The notes below the pieces were generated by a model. That model ran no database searches, was not told the DNA's origin, and saw only the letters and a list, made by a program, of their open reading frames with translations. The position numbers and the translations under genes are program-made. Positions 35,467 to 44,390 of a stretch of DNA of 64,000 nt are shown here, in pieces (within the stretch, counting starts at the first letter, position 1; each line of letters opens with the position of its first letter). This stretch comes from Bradyrhizobiaceae bacterium (lineage in GTDB: Bacteria > Pseudomonadota > Alphaproteobacteria > Rhizobiales > Xanthobacteraceae): assembly GCA_003963435.1 (NCBI GenBank), contig RXJC01000004.1, forward strand, positions 62,001 to 126,000, in the 5' to 3' direction.

Positions 35467-35883
35467 CTGCTGGAAGAACAAGGGTCAAACACACCGAAGA
35501 CCGCCTTCTACGTCGACAGTGTCCTACCGGTGATAGAATCCGGTCAGGCGTCCTACGTCGCTCTGGACGGGGGCGCGCCGGTCGAGGGTTTCGTTTTCCA
35601 CCCGACACCGGGCCATAGCAGTGGCCACATGTCGATCGGCTTACGCTCCGGCGAAGGGTATGGCTTCTTCGCCGGCGACGTGATGCACCACCCCGTCCAA
35701 GTGTACCAGCCCGACTGGAGTTTGGTGTTTAGCGATTCTCCAGTTGATGGGTGCAAGTCCCGGAAATGGGCACTAAGTCACATGTCGGACACTGGAGCGC
35801 TGGTTTTCAGTTCGCACTTCCCCAGGTCTTCGGCAGGACGGGTGACGCGTAGGGCGGACGGCTTCGAATGGGCATTCGCGTGA
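35467..35883 (+). pseudogene. Metallo-beta-lactamase-fold hydrolase, C-terminal remnant
   Basis: The open frame carries the latter half of an AttM/AhlD-like MBL hydrolase: YVDSVLPVIESGQ, then the His motif HPTPGHSSGHMS, FFAGDVMHHPVQVYQPDW with the bridging Asp, and the final metal His in VFSSHFPRSSAGRV. The N-terminal part with HxHxDH is absent; upstream is only frame-disrupted sequence. Related enzymes include lactonases. It is a non-functional fragment. Confidence 0.65.
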
Positions 35884-35988
35884 TATTTGGCCGCCATCTA
35901 CGGGGTATCGTCGCAACGGCGACCCCACAGCCGGCCGTCGCGCAACCGGCCGAATCCGTCAGGATCCGTCCTTCCCGCGGCGGCTGAA

Positions 35989-36216
35989 CGCTATGAATGC
36001 GGACATCGGCTCGCTTTGATGTGTGAGGAGAAGAATTGGCGCGATTGCCACAGGCAGATCATCGCCGATCATCTGCTAATTGCCGGCCACCAGGTGATCC
36101 ACCTCGTGGATGCAAAGTTGCAAGAAGAAGCTACGCTGACGTCATTCGGCCTTCGTTCGACCGGCGGCACGATCCGGTACCCCGCGTCTCTCAAGCAACT
36201 CCGACTGGATTTTTAG
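35989..36216 (+). pseudogene. DUF488 protein C-terminal remnant
   Basis: The frame reads HRLALMCEEKNWRDCHRQII and ADHLLIAGHQVIHLVDAKL, the conserved end of DUF488 (the CxEK...CHR signature). The N-terminal half is missing and the ORF start belongs to unrelated sequence. Together with the neighbouring MBL and TetR scraps it marks a graveyard of partial genes. Confidence 0.6.
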
Positions 36217-36490
36217 GCCATGAAAGGCCTGTTAGCACGCGCTCGAATTGGCGCTGCCATCGATGCTGTCGGCGGGTGGACGAAGCATCCCGTCTCCGCC
36301 TTGAAGCCACCCGTTCGGTCAGACTTGCTGATGTTGCAGCACGGTCGGAGCATGGCATCGCCAGCCTGGAATCGGCCAAGAACTGCTTGCCCGCCCTAAG
36401 ACACCGTTCTGAGCGTGGCGAACGCTGAACAAGGCGTTCCTCGAGTTATAAGCGATTTCCCGAACTCGAGGACCATGGACCAATCCGCCG

Positions 36491-36745
36491 CTACCGCTTA
36501 TCTTCGCGCGTCAGCGCATGCGTTAGGCCGCGAATGAGGGGGGCTGCCAAAATGACAATCGGCAACATCATCAGCCAAGCCAGAGCCCATGATTGCAGCC
36601 AATGCCTAACGAACGCTCCAGCTGCCCAAAATGGGTAACTTGCAATTCCCGCCGCAATCAAGGTGGTCAGGCCTGACTGAATGGCTCCAAAGACATAGTG
36701 ACTAAAGCGGCGAGGAATTCTTAACATGTTAAAGCAAGAGCCCAT
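36491..36745 (-). CDS. Small membrane protein, DUF2798 family
   Basis: An 84-residue (or 78 from ATG 36727, MLRIPRRFSHYVF) two-TM protein. The pattern YVFGAIQSGLTTLIAAGIAS, WLQSWALAWLMMLPIVILAAPLIRGL matches DUF2798, small inner-membrane proteins of unknown function. It lies just after a short unassigned ORF on the same strand. Confidence 0.7.
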   Translation of the reverse strand: MGSCFNMLRIPRRFSHYVFGAIQSGLTTLIAAGIASYPFWAAGAFVRHWLQSWALAWLMMLPIVILAAPLIRGLTHALTREDKR

Positions 36746-36747
36746 TT

Positions 36748-36957
36748 CTACGATCGACGTGGCCGAGTTCGACCCACCCCGCAGGCGGTCGCATGCGGCA
36801 CCTCAAGATACCGACCATATTGATCAACCATCCGAACATAACCCGCGAAATGCTCCCTTAGCGCAACGGCTAGGATAAAGTCGAGGTACGCGGTCCGGCG
36901 AACTTCTTCGGAAGGTCCACCGATGTGCGACGCGCCGAAACGTTGCGGCGTCGTCAA
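36748..36957 (-). CDS. Short hypothetical ORF (doubtful)
   Basis: A 69-residue ORF with a helical central part (RRTAYLDFILAVALREHFAGY). No family recognised. It could be the N-terminal piece of a lost gene, since it ends in a low-complexity arginine tail immediately before the DUF2798 gene. Confidence 0.3.
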   Translation of the reverse strand: MTTPQRFGASHIGGPSEEVRRTAYLDFILAVALREHFAGYVRMVDQYGRYLEVPHATACGVGRTRPRRS

Positions 36958-37078
36958 TCACTTCGGTTCATTAAGTAGTCTACGCTTTCGAAAGGGCATT
37001 AGCGATAAATGCGCGAACTGAAAGCAACCGACCTTGTGGCGCATGGGCTCGATAAGGCGTGGAGAACTCGGTCTATCC

Positions 37079-38152
37079 TCACGCTAGGGCTCTCTTCCGG
37101 TTTGTATCAAGCCTCGCATCGACGAGAGCTACTATGGCGTCGAGCATGGGGTTGTTCATGCCTTTCTGCCGTGCGGTAAGTTGCACAAGTCTGTCGGCGC
37201 GCTCGATGTTCGGCGCGCCATTGTTAAGCGCGCGCGCGGCAGAGGCCGGACGCGACAGGCTTTCGGCTGCAACAGCATATTTCTCGAATGGCACAAGTTC
37301 GTCGCGTGCGGCCCCGAGTCTCACGCAGACATCGATCACGAAATCATAGATCCTGCGCGACTCCGTTATGTCTGTATGCACGGCCTCCTTTGCTGTTCGC
37401 ATGCCGTCCTTCGTGATGCAACGGTAGTTCCCCGCCATCAACATCGGCCATTTCGCGAGTGGCACGAACAGCGAATTGTGGAAGCGCAGCTTAACCGGCA
37501 GCTCGATCTTGCCCTCGGGGGTCTCGAACCTAACCGCATCAATGTCTGACGCGATATTGCGCAGGATATGGTTGCTGGCTTCGCTGTCGAAACGGGCGAC
37601 CTTGAAATTAGTCGGCAGCGTCACTTCCAGCACATTCACCTTTTCATTAGGCGGACGAACGGCCTGCGGATCAGGGCTGCACAGGGTAAGCGTGCTCGGA
37701 TCGAAATTATCCCACACCGCGGGATTAGTATAGGCAGATTTCAGCGCCTCACCGTCCAGAGCGGGTATACGCTTCATATAAGGCAGCGGCGGCATGTTCA
37801 TGATCGACATACATGGCACGCGCGACTTCGCCACCGCATCGAGAAGTTCACGGACCCCAGCCGATCCATACTGAGGCTCCTGCATTGCCAGTCCGATCAG
37901 ATCGAAGTCCTTCGGACTGACGTCACGAGGTCCAACTGCCGTCACCTTGCCCGGCAGCTTGCGGGAATCGATTTCGATCGGCTCCCTGCCGCGGATCGGC
38001 ATTCGCACCCTAAAGCCCTCGGCATTGATCAACTCAGCTTCGGCTGGCAAGCAAACCAGCGTGATATTGTGCCCGCCAAACATCACCTTCGATGCCAGTA
38101 ACGATCCATACGAGGCCCCAAGAATGAGGATGTTATATTTGTGCACGGCCAT
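37079..38152 (-). CDS. Ketopantoate reductase-like (ApbA/PanE) NAD(P)-binding protein
   Basis: The start is ATG 38152 (MAVHKYNILILGASYGSLLA) behind GAAGGTG. The Rossmann loop GASYGSLLASKVMFGG and the overall size (357 aa) fit the ApbA/PanE C-terminal-helical reductase fold, but the usual GxGxxG is GASYGS and the ketopantoate residues are not obvious. Such large KPR-like proteins occur downstream of haloacid dehalogenases; a role in reducing the 2-oxo or 2-hydroxy acid product is inference. Last gene of the operon DUF485-ActP-dehalogenase-reductase. Confidence 0.78.
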   Translation of the reverse strand: MAVHKYNILILGASYGSLLASKVMFGGHNITLVCLPAEAELINAEGFRVRMPIRGREPIEIDSRKLPGKVTAVGPRDVSPKDFDLIGLAMQEPQYGSAGVRELLDAVAKSRVPCMSIMNMPPLPYMKRIPALDGEALKSAYTNPAVWDNFDPSTLTLCSPDPQAVRPPNEKVNVLEVTLPTNFKVARFDSEASNHILRNIASDIDAVRFETPEGKIELPVKLRFHNSLFVPLAKWPMLMAGNYRCITKDGMRTAKEAVHTDITESRRIYDFVIDVCVRLGAARDELVPFEKYAVAAESLSRPASAARALNNGAPNIERADRLVQLTARQKGMNNPMLDAIVALVDARLDTNRKRALA

Positions 38153-38239
38153 TTCACCTTCTCGGTTGATTGCAGCTACGCGCGCGTCCACGCGGCTCGG
38201 CGCGGACACGAAGGGTCTGTCAGCGGCATCGGATTTAGC

Positions 38240-38980
38240 TCACCTCGCCGCGAGCACCGCCGGCAACCCGCTCAGGCCTTTCACCCGGTAATCTGGATCG
38301 AGCCCGAACTGATCCATCTGCATACGCATGGCGCGAAACATGGTCAGCGGACGCACCATGTCAGCTTTCTTGCATTCCAATGCCATCGCGTCTGCAGTCA
38401 CACGTTCGATCCAGGCGACGTTAAGCCCGAACGCCTTCGCGCCGCAGGCATCGAACGGATTGGACGACACGAACAGAACCTCGTTCGATTTCACGCCGAG
38501 TTTTTCCTCGATCAGCGTGTATGTTTCCGGACTCGGCTTGAAGACCTTCTTCGAGTCGATGCTGATGGTGGCGTCGAGAATTTTGTCGAGGCCGGTGTTG
38601 TGCACAAGCGCGTTGAGCATGCCGCTCGACCCGTTCGATAGGATCGCCAACTTGTAGCCTTTCAGGGCCGCAAGCGCGTCCTTTGCATCCGGGTAAAGAT
38701 CGAGGTGGACATATTTGTCCATGATGCGGTCGAATATGCTGGTGCTGTGCTTCAATCCGAGGACTGCCAGTGTATAGACGAGCGATTCGCGCGTGATGAC
38801 TTCGAAGTCCTCGTAACGTCCCATCAACGAACGAAGCCAGGTATATTCGAGCTGCTTCATCCGCCAGATCTGGCTGATGATTTCCCCGTAGCCGGGAAAC
38901 GCCTCGTCGGTCACGGTCGCTACCGATTGCACGTCGTAAAGCGTGCCGTAAGCATCGAATACCAGAGCCTTGATTGTCAT
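38240..38980 (-). CDS. (S)-2-haloacid dehalogenase, HAD type II
   Basis: The start is ATG 38980 (MTIKALVFDAYGTLYD), giving 246 residues. HAD motifs: nucleophile Asp9 in VFDAYGTLYD, Ser115-Asn116 in ILSNGSSG, Lys148 in VFKPSPETY, and the type II signature VSSNPFDACGAKAFGLN. The family-specific WRMKQLEYTWLRSLMG is present. These enzymes convert L-2-haloalkanoates to D-2-hydroxyacids through an aspartyl ester. Context is ideal: an ActP-type organic acid symporter upstream and a reductase downstream. A strong stem-loop separates it from actP. All catalytic residues are present, so it is likely active. Confidence 0.92.
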   Translation of the reverse strand: MTIKALVFDAYGTLYDVQSVATVTDEAFPGYGEIISQIWRMKQLEYTWLRSLMGRYEDFEVITRESLVYTLAVLGLKHSTSIFDRIMDKYVHLDLYPDAKDALAALKGYKLAILSNGSSGMLNALVHNTGLDKILDATISIDSKKVFKPSPETYTLIEEKLGVKSNEVLFVSSNPFDACGAKAFGLNVAWIERVTADAMALECKKADMVRPLTMFRAMRMQMDQFGLDPDYRVKGLSGLPAVLAAR

Positions 38981-39023
38981 GGATTCAGTCCACTGTCTCA
39001 AAAAACGTGTGCGGAATTTGGGA

Positions 39024-39059
39024 ACGATGCTTCGGCTGTTTCGACAGCCGAAGCATCGT
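39024..39059 (-). other. Intercistronic 16-bp stem-loop
   Basis: ACGATGCTTCGGCTGT and ACAGCCGAAGCATCGT are perfect complements around a four-base loop. It lies seven bases after the symporter stop and 44 bases before the dehalogenase start. No U-run follows, so full termination is unlikely; mRNA stabilisation, processing or partial attenuation is possible. Confidence 0.75.
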
Positions 39060-39065
39060 GGGTTT

Positions 39066-40589
39066 CTATTTCGAGGTAACGCCGGTATGGACCTGCAGTG
39101 AGAAGTCGTCGAAGCGCGCTTCGTTCTCCGCATCGCGCCCGTACAGCGTCGTCCCGAGATAGCAGCCGAGGAAGCCGAGCGGCAACGAGACGATCGTGGG
39201 GTTCACCAGCGGCCACAAGGCATCCGCGCCGCGCATCGCAGGCCCGATCATCGCCAGCGCTACCGAGGAGATCAGGCCGAAGGACATTCCGCCGACAACG
39301 CCGCCAGTGTTGAAGCGCCGCCAGAACAGCGACAGAACCAGCACCGGGAAGTTGGCGCTCGCCGCAACGCAGATTGCGAGGATCACCAATACCGCGACGT
39401 TGATACCCTGCGCAAGAATCCCAAGCACCATCGCCAGCACGCCGATCGCAATTGCTGCGACACGGGCGATCACGACCTCCTTCTTCGGATCGGCTTTTCC
39501 CTGCTTCATCCAGTTTGCGTAAAAGTCGTGCGCGATTGCGCCCGAAGTCGACAATGTAAGTGCCGAGACCACTGCCAGGATGGTGGCAACCGCAACCGCC
39601 GCGACGAAGCCGAGCATCAGATCGCCGCCGAACGTGCCTTTGCCGCCGCCGAGAAATTGCGCGAGCAGCGGCAGCGCCAGATTGCCGCCGCCGCCAGCCG
39701 CCTTGATCGCGTCCTGCCCGACGAAAGTAGCTGCGGCTATGCCGAACAACGTTGTTCCCGCAAAGAACGCCCCTGCCAGAAACATCACCCACACAACCGA
39801 GCGGCGCGCCGTCTTGGCATCTGGCACGGTGTAGAACCGCGTCATGACATGCGGCAGCCCCGCAAGACCGAGCACATATCCCAGTCCGAGGGAAATCTGG
39901 TCGAATGGGTCCTTCAGGTAATTGCCCGGCAACATATAGTTGGCGCCAATTTTTGCTTCCGCATTGTCGAACAAAGTCAGCGGATTGAACTTCACCAACA
40001 TCAAGATCATCACCAGAATGATGGCGCCTGCCGCGAGCATCAGACCCGCCTTCACGATCTGAACCCAGGTCGTCGCGATCATGCCGCCGAAGCCGACGTA
40101 AACGATCATCGAAATGCCAACCAAAATGATGGACCAGTCGTAGGAAATTCCGGTCAGCAGCTTCACCAAAACGCCGGCGCCCGCCATCTGCGGCATGAGG
40201 TAGGCGAAGTTGACCACGATGGTCCCTACAATGGTCGCGAGCAACGAGGTGCTCGTTTTCATCCGGCTCTGGATCACGTCGCCGAGCGTGTATTTTCCCG
40301 TATTGCGTAGTGGTTCAGCGATCAAAAACAAGACCGTACAGAATGCGACCAGCGGCCCGATTGCGTAAAACGCGCCATCCATACCGAACAGCGCGGTCAG
40401 CCCCGTAAAGCCGAGAAAAGCCGCGGCGCTGCACCAATCACCCGCCAGCGCGAAGCCGTTTTCGGCCGCGGTCAACTTACTGTCTGCGGCGTAGAACTCG
40501 CTCGTGGTGTGCGTGCGCTTGGCGGCCCAATATGTGATGCTGAGCGTGATCAAGAGAATGACGATGAAAATCGAGAGTGTCGTGCTCAT
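39066..40589 (-). CDS. Sodium/solute symporter, ActP-like (acetate or haloacid uptake)
   Basis: A 507-residue SSS-family symporter with about 13 TM helices. Hallmarks are TTSEFYAADSKLTAAENGFALAGDWCSAAAFLG, GKYTLGDVIQSRM and GLAGLPHVMTRFYTVPDAKTAR, all typical of the ActP acetate/glyoxylate permease group. It overlaps the DUF485 gene by four bases (ATGA), the usual yjcH-actP arrangement. Next to a haloacid dehalogenase it probably takes up 2-haloacids such as chloroacetate or chloropropionate along with simple acids (inference). Confidence 0.92.
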   Translation of the reverse strand: MSTTLSIFIVILLITLSITYWAAKRTHTTSEFYAADSKLTAAENGFALAGDWCSAAAFLGFTGLTALFGMDGAFYAIGPLVAFCTVLFLIAEPLRNTGKYTLGDVIQSRMKTSTSLLATIVGTIVVNFAYLMPQMAGAGVLVKLLTGISYDWSIILVGISMIVYVGFGGMIATTWVQIVKAGLMLAAGAIILVMILMLVKFNPLTLFDNAEAKIGANYMLPGNYLKDPFDQISLGLGYVLGLAGLPHVMTRFYTVPDAKTARRSVVWVMFLAGAFFAGTTLFGIAAATFVGQDAIKAAGGGGNLALPLLAQFLGGGKGTFGGDLMLGFVAAVAVATILAVVSALTLSTSGAIAHDFYANWMKQGKADPKKEVVIARVAAIAIGVLAMVLGILAQGINVAVLVILAICVAASANFPVLVLSLFWRRFNTGGVVGGMSFGLISSVALAMIGPAMRGADALWPLVNPTIVSLPLGFLGCYLGTTLYGRDAENEARFDDFSLQVHTGVTSK

Positions 40590-40906
40590 CGCGACGCTCC
40601 CGCGCCGGTGATGTCAAAGGCAGCTTTGGCCGCCAGCGGATCAAAGACGTTGTTGGCGATGCGGACATAGACGATGGCAAGTATCCAAGAGAGCAGATAG
40701 TTGATTGCGATCAGCAGGTATCCGACATTGAATGCGCCGGTGACCTTGATAGCCATGATGCTTTTGCCGAATGCGGCCAGCACGGTAAGGCCGATGTAAC
40801 CGACCATGAAGATGATCGTCATTGGGACAAGGTATTTCAGTTTTTCCCCGACGAGCGCCCTGATTGACGCGTGCGCCGCCTCGATCGATTTCGAGTTAGC
40901 TGCCAT
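40586..40906 (-). CDS. DUF485 inner-membrane protein (YjcH-like partner of ActP)
   Basis: The start is ATG 40906 (MAANSKSIEAAHASIRALVG) behind a GGGGGAAA stretch; the track start at 41014 is too long. The 106-residue two-TM protein shows LKYLVPMTIIFMVGYIGLTVL and NVGYLLIAINYLLSWILAIVYV, typical DUF485. It is first in the operon and translationally coupled to the symporter. Confidence 0.9.
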   Translation of the reverse strand: MAANSKSIEAAHASIRALVGEKLKYLVPMTIIFMVGYIGLTVLAAFGKSIMAIKVTGAFNVGYLLIAINYLLSWILAIVYVRIANNVFDPLAAKAAFDITGAGASR

Positions 40907-41191
40907 GAGAATTTCCCCCGTTGTTTTGGTCTGGCGTTTCTGGCGTTCGGCATGTGCATCGTTGGCGAAACCACGAGAGACAGACGCGCACCCGCCTAAG
41001 GGGGCTAGGCGCAATGTCGGGCTCTGTTAGGCGCGCGCCAAAGTTCGATCGCGGCAATACAACCGGCGTCGATATGGACAGGCGGGAATGCTCGCTCCCT
41101 GTGAGATTTTCTCCCGCATTGCAGCAGGTTGATCCGGCCCTCGCGACGATTGCAAAGAGCGGCTGCGTCCTCTTTACGGGGGTGCCGTAAA

Positions 41192-41220
41192 GTGACAAAA
41201 TTAATTAAAGCGATGGTCAC
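41192..41220. promoter_or_regulatory. Candidate LysR binding region
   Basis: GTGAC and GTCAC form an inverted repeat with a 19-base AT-rich spacer, 31 bases before the LysR start and about 290 bases from the DUF485 start. LysR regulators commonly bind in such divergent gaps; the exact T-N11-A box was not fixed. Confidence 0.35.
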
Positions 41221-41250
41221 AATCGTATTTTGTAATAACGGAGAACGGCG

Positions 41251-42132
41251 ATGAATTTCGACATCGACTGCCTGCGCACGTTCGTGCTTGTCGCCGACAG
41301 CATGAGTTTCTCGCGCGCAGCAGAGACGGTCGGTCGATCTCAATCCACCGTCAGCCAGCAGATCGGCAAGCTCGAAGTCCAGATCGGCAAGAGCCTGCTC
41401 GACCGGCGAAAGGGCCGCGTATTCGAATTGACATCCGAAGGCACCAAGCTGCTTCAGTACGCGCGCCGCATGTTGCAGCTAAACGACGAAGCCTATGCCT
41501 CGATGTCCGACGACGTGCTGACCGGCTTCGTGAGGCTTGGCGTCCCACTAGATTTTTTTGGACGAGATTTCACGACTTGGCTCGCTGGCTTCAAGGCGAT
41601 GCATCCGATGGTCGGTCTCGAAATCGAAGCCAACCAATCCGAGAATCTGATGAAGCGCAGCGCTCGGGGCGAATTCGATCTAGCTTTTTTCAAGCAGGAT
41701 ACCGGAGCTAAACACGGTACGGTGACGCTGCGCGAGCAACTCGTCTGGGTAGCCGGCGCAAATTATCTGCCGGACGCGCTCCAATCGATACCGCTAATCT
41801 TGTTTCCCGAAGGCTGCGCTTATCGCCGCTGCGCGATCGCTGCACTTGGAGAAGAACAACGAAACTGGCATCTCAGCTTTGTCAGCCCGAGTTTCGAGTT
41901 GCTGCGAGCCGCCGCGAGCGAAGGAATGGGCGTTACGGTTCTTGCTCGTTCGCTGGTGACGGCGCCGCTGCGGATTATCAACCATAATGTCAGGTTGCCG
42001 GAATTGCCGACGGTTGAACTGGTGTATTCGCAGGGACGACACACGAATTCCCGCGTCGTTGGAGAACTCGCAACCTACCTCGCCGACAATTTGGCGAACT
42101 GCATTTCAATCCCCGCCAGCGGCGCGGCTTGA
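41251..42132 (+). CDS. LysR family transcription regulator
   Basis: A 293-residue regulator starts at ATG 41251 behind ACGGAGAACGGCG. N-terminal HTH: CLRTFVLVADSMSFSRAAETVGRSQSTVSQQIGKLE. The effector domain begins at GFVRLGVPLDFFG. It is divergent from the DUF485-ActP-dehalogenase operon, the common place for a haloacid-responsive LysR activator (inference). Confidence 0.92.
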   Translation: MNFDIDCLRTFVLVADSMSFSRAAETVGRSQSTVSQQIGKLEVQIGKSLLDRRKGRVFELTSEGTKLLQYARRMLQLNDEAYASMSDDVLTGFVRLGVPLDFFGRDFTTWLAGFKAMHPMVGLEIEANQSENLMKRSARGEFDLAFFKQDTGAKHGTVTLREQLVWVAGANYLPDALQSIPLILFPEGCAYRRCAIAALGEEQRNWHLSFVSPSFELLRAAASEGMGVTVLARSLVTAPLRIINHNVRLPELPTVELVYSQGRHTNSRVVGELATYLADNLANCISIPASGAA

Positions 42133-42511
42133 AGCAGCGCTGCAACTCAGCCGCGCAGACGATCGCTGACCTTAAGGCGCCAGGGTACAACCGGAAGGCG
42201 CACGAGCGGTCAACGTCAGGCGCTGGAAACGGCAAGCGTGACGATCGACGATCTCATCGCCGGAATGGGCGTCGGACGGTCGAGCCGCATGCCGTTGTCG
42301 GGGAAAAAGTCGACGCTTGGACTGACACAGCTGAGGTGCCAGCAACGCTGATGAGTCCGGTATTGAGGGACTAGTCATCAACGATATTTCGACCTCTACG
42401 GCGTTGACCTACGGATCGTCAAGCTGCATTCTGGATCATATGATCAATAATTACTTCCGCGGCCAAGCACCAAGCGGGGGTTGCCGATGCCGTATCCCGA
42501 GGGAGGCGATA
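42133..42511. other. 379-base gap, no gene supported
   Basis: Short ORFs on both strands only. One frame (42205-42345) encodes a helical stretch with VTIDDLIAGMGVGRS, which I could not assign. A ribosome binding site for the next gene (GGGAGGCGATA) ends the gap. Confidence 0.4.
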
Positions 42512-43606
42512 ATGCACACCAACGGGCCCGTGCTCCGTTCGATGACGGCAACAGCCGTGAAGTTACCGATGAAGAGGCCGCTCGGCACCAGTGCCAGAAG
42601 CATCAACGAAGCTTGCCTGTTGCTGGTCGACGTTTTGACGCAAGACGGGATCCAAGGGCACGCCTACGCATTTTGTTACCAAGCAGCGATCGCACGATCG
42701 TTGGTGCCAATCGTGGCCGAACTGAGCGAGCAGTTAGCCGGCAGCCCTCTTCTCCCTGTCGACCTCGCATATGCGGTTGCGAGGCACTTCAGGCTTCCAG
42801 GTCTGACCGGCCCGCTGGCAATGGTCGCCTCATCGGTCGATACTGCGGTTTGGGATGCACTGGCCAAATCAGCCGGCAAGCCACTTGCGGTCTATCTTGG
42901 GGCCAGCCCTCAGCCGATCCCGGCCTATAACAGCAATGGACTCGGATTGATGCCGGCGGAAGCCGCTGCCGACGAAGCCGAGGCTCTATTGGCGGACGGG
43001 TTTGCGGCGGTCAAGCTCAGGCTTGGGCGGACCAATTTCGAGCTCGATCTGGCTGCTGTCAGGGCGGTGCGTCGTCGGCTACCGGATTCAATACGGCTGA
43101 TGGTCGATTTCAACCAGGCACTGACGTTTTCGGACGCGATGCTATACGCGCTCGCGCTCGACGACGAGGGCATTTACTGGATCGAAGAGCCGATCCGGCA
43201 TGACGACTACGCGCATATGGCGCAGATCGCTCAAGCCGCGCGTACGCCGATTCAGATCGGGGAAAACTTTACCGGATTGGCTCCGATGGCGGCAGCGTTG
43301 GAAGCACGCTCCTCCGACTACGTGATGCTCGATCTCGACCGGATTGGCGGTGTGACCGGCTGGCAGCGCGCCTCCGGGCTCGCCTCCGCTTATAACCGCG
43401 AAGTATCGTCGCATCTTTTTCCCGAGGTGAGCGTGCATTTGCTGGCGGCAACGCCAGGGCGCCATTGGCTTGAATACGTCGACTGGGCCGATCCGATCCT
43501 ACAACAACCGCTGCGTATCAAGGACGGCCTGGCAATACCTTCCAGCGTTCCAGGCAACGGCCTTGCCTGGAACGACGATGTCGTCGCGAAATACCGGCTA
43601 ACCTGA
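42512..43606 (+). CDS. Mandelate racemase/muconate lactonizing enzyme family protein
   Basis: The start is ATG 42512 with GGGAGG upstream; 364 residues. The enolase-superfamily barrel ligands are visible: MVDFNQ (Asp), WIEEPI (Glu), IQIGENF (Glu), and the mandelate-racemase-like SSHLFPEVSVHLLAATPGRHWLEYVDW with His and Glu. The lysine motif is VKLRLG, i.e. K-x-R, where mandelate racemase has K-x-K, so one general base is arginine; a dehydratase or epimerase on an acid sugar or 2-hydroxyacid is more likely than true mandelate racemisation. It is followed 20 bases on by a hydratase-like gene. Confidence 0.87.
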   Translation: MHTNGPVLRSMTATAVKLPMKRPLGTSARSINEACLLLVDVLTQDGIQGHAYAFCYQAAIARSLVPIVAELSEQLAGSPLLPVDLAYAVARHFRLPGLTGPLAMVASSVDTAVWDALAKSAGKPLAVYLGASPQPIPAYNSNGLGLMPAEAAADEAEALLADGFAAVKLRLGRTNFELDLAAVRAVRRRLPDSIRLMVDFNQALTFSDAMLYALALDDEGIYWIEEPIRHDDYAHMAQIAQAARTPIQIGENFTGLAPMAAALEARSSDYVMLDLDRIGGVTGWQRASGLASAYNREVSSHLFPEVSVHLLAATPGRHWLEYVDWADPILQQPLRIKDGLAIPSSVPGNGLAWNDDVVAKYRLT

Positions 43607-43625
43607 TCGGTAAGGAAGGCGGTGC

Positions 43626-44378
43626 ATGATGGATCCTGCCTCCTTGAGAAAATTGGCTGCCCGCCAATGGCGCGATTATCAGTGCGGCATGCCAGGGACT
43701 ATATTTGCCGATCCGGACGTAGCATTGACCCTGGATGACGCGTACAAAATCCAGATGGAGTTCGCGGGCCTGCGCCGCGCCGCTGGTGACGCTGTGGCCG
43801 GCTACAAGGTCGGTTGCATCGGCTCCGGCGTCGTCGAACAGTTCGGCATGAGCGGGCCGATCCATGCCCGGCTGTTTCGTAGTGAGATCCACACGTCCGG
43901 CTTAGCTCTTCGCCACCGGACTTACGCCAACCCAGCGATCGAAGGCGAGATGGCGCTGCGGATTGGGCTCGACGGTGGAATAGCGGCGGCTTTTCCGGTC
44001 ATCGAGTTGCACCAGTTCGTGTTCAGGGCTACGCAGAAGACGCTTTCCGAACTCGTCGCCAATAACGGCATCAACGCTGGCGCGGTCATCCCGGAGCATC
44101 TCAAGGCGGCCCCGCTCGAAGCCTGGGCAAACGCCCGCACGTTATCCATTTCGATCAACGGCGCGAACGTTGAGACTGGTGCTTTGTGGGCCATGGCCGG
44201 CGGCGCCCCCGAAGCTCTCGAGTGGCTTCGCGGTGACCTCCTTCGTTTCGGCGAAGTTCTGATGCCCGGAGATCTCGTGCTAGCAGGGACTCCCCTTGGC
44301 CTTCACCCTGTTCAAGTGGGCGACTGTGTTGTCGTGTCGATCGATGGAAGGGAATGCGTCGATTGCCGATTTGAGTAA
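43626..44378 (+). CDS. 2-keto-4-pentenoate hydratase/FAH-family protein
   Basis: A 250-residue protein starts at ATG 43626 behind AAGGAAGG. The MhpD/FAH-type fold is shown by AVAGYKVGC near residue 60, the metal-ligand region NPAIEGEMALRIG with two Glu, and the C-terminal GDLVLAGTPLGLHPVQVGD. Family members hydrate 2-oxopent-4-enoate or decarboxylate 4-oxalocrotonate. It forms an operon with the enolase-superfamily gene, suggesting a dehydration-then-hydration or cleavage route for a small oxo acid. Confidence 0.86.
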   Translation: MMDPASLRKLAARQWRDYQCGMPGTIFADPDVALTLDDAYKIQMEFAGLRRAAGDAVAGYKVGCIGSGVVEQFGMSGPIHARLFRSEIHTSGLALRHRTYANPAIEGEMALRIGLDGGIAAAFPVIELHQFVFRATQKTLSELVANNGINAGAVIPEHLKAAPLEAWANARTLSISINGANVETGALWAMAGGAPEALEWLRGDLLRFGEVLMPGDLVLAGTPLGLHPVQVGDCVVVSIDGRECVDCRFE

Positions 44379-44390
44379 CGATCAAAAGGC

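Noticed and set aside
39528-40310. Plus-strand ORF of 260 aa
   Set aside because: Shadow of the ActP-like symporter with biased composition.
43546-43574. 12-bp inverted repeat CGTTCCAGGCAA/TTGCCTGGAACG
   Set aside because: It lies within the coding end of the enolase-superfamily gene and has no T-run; no function can be supported.
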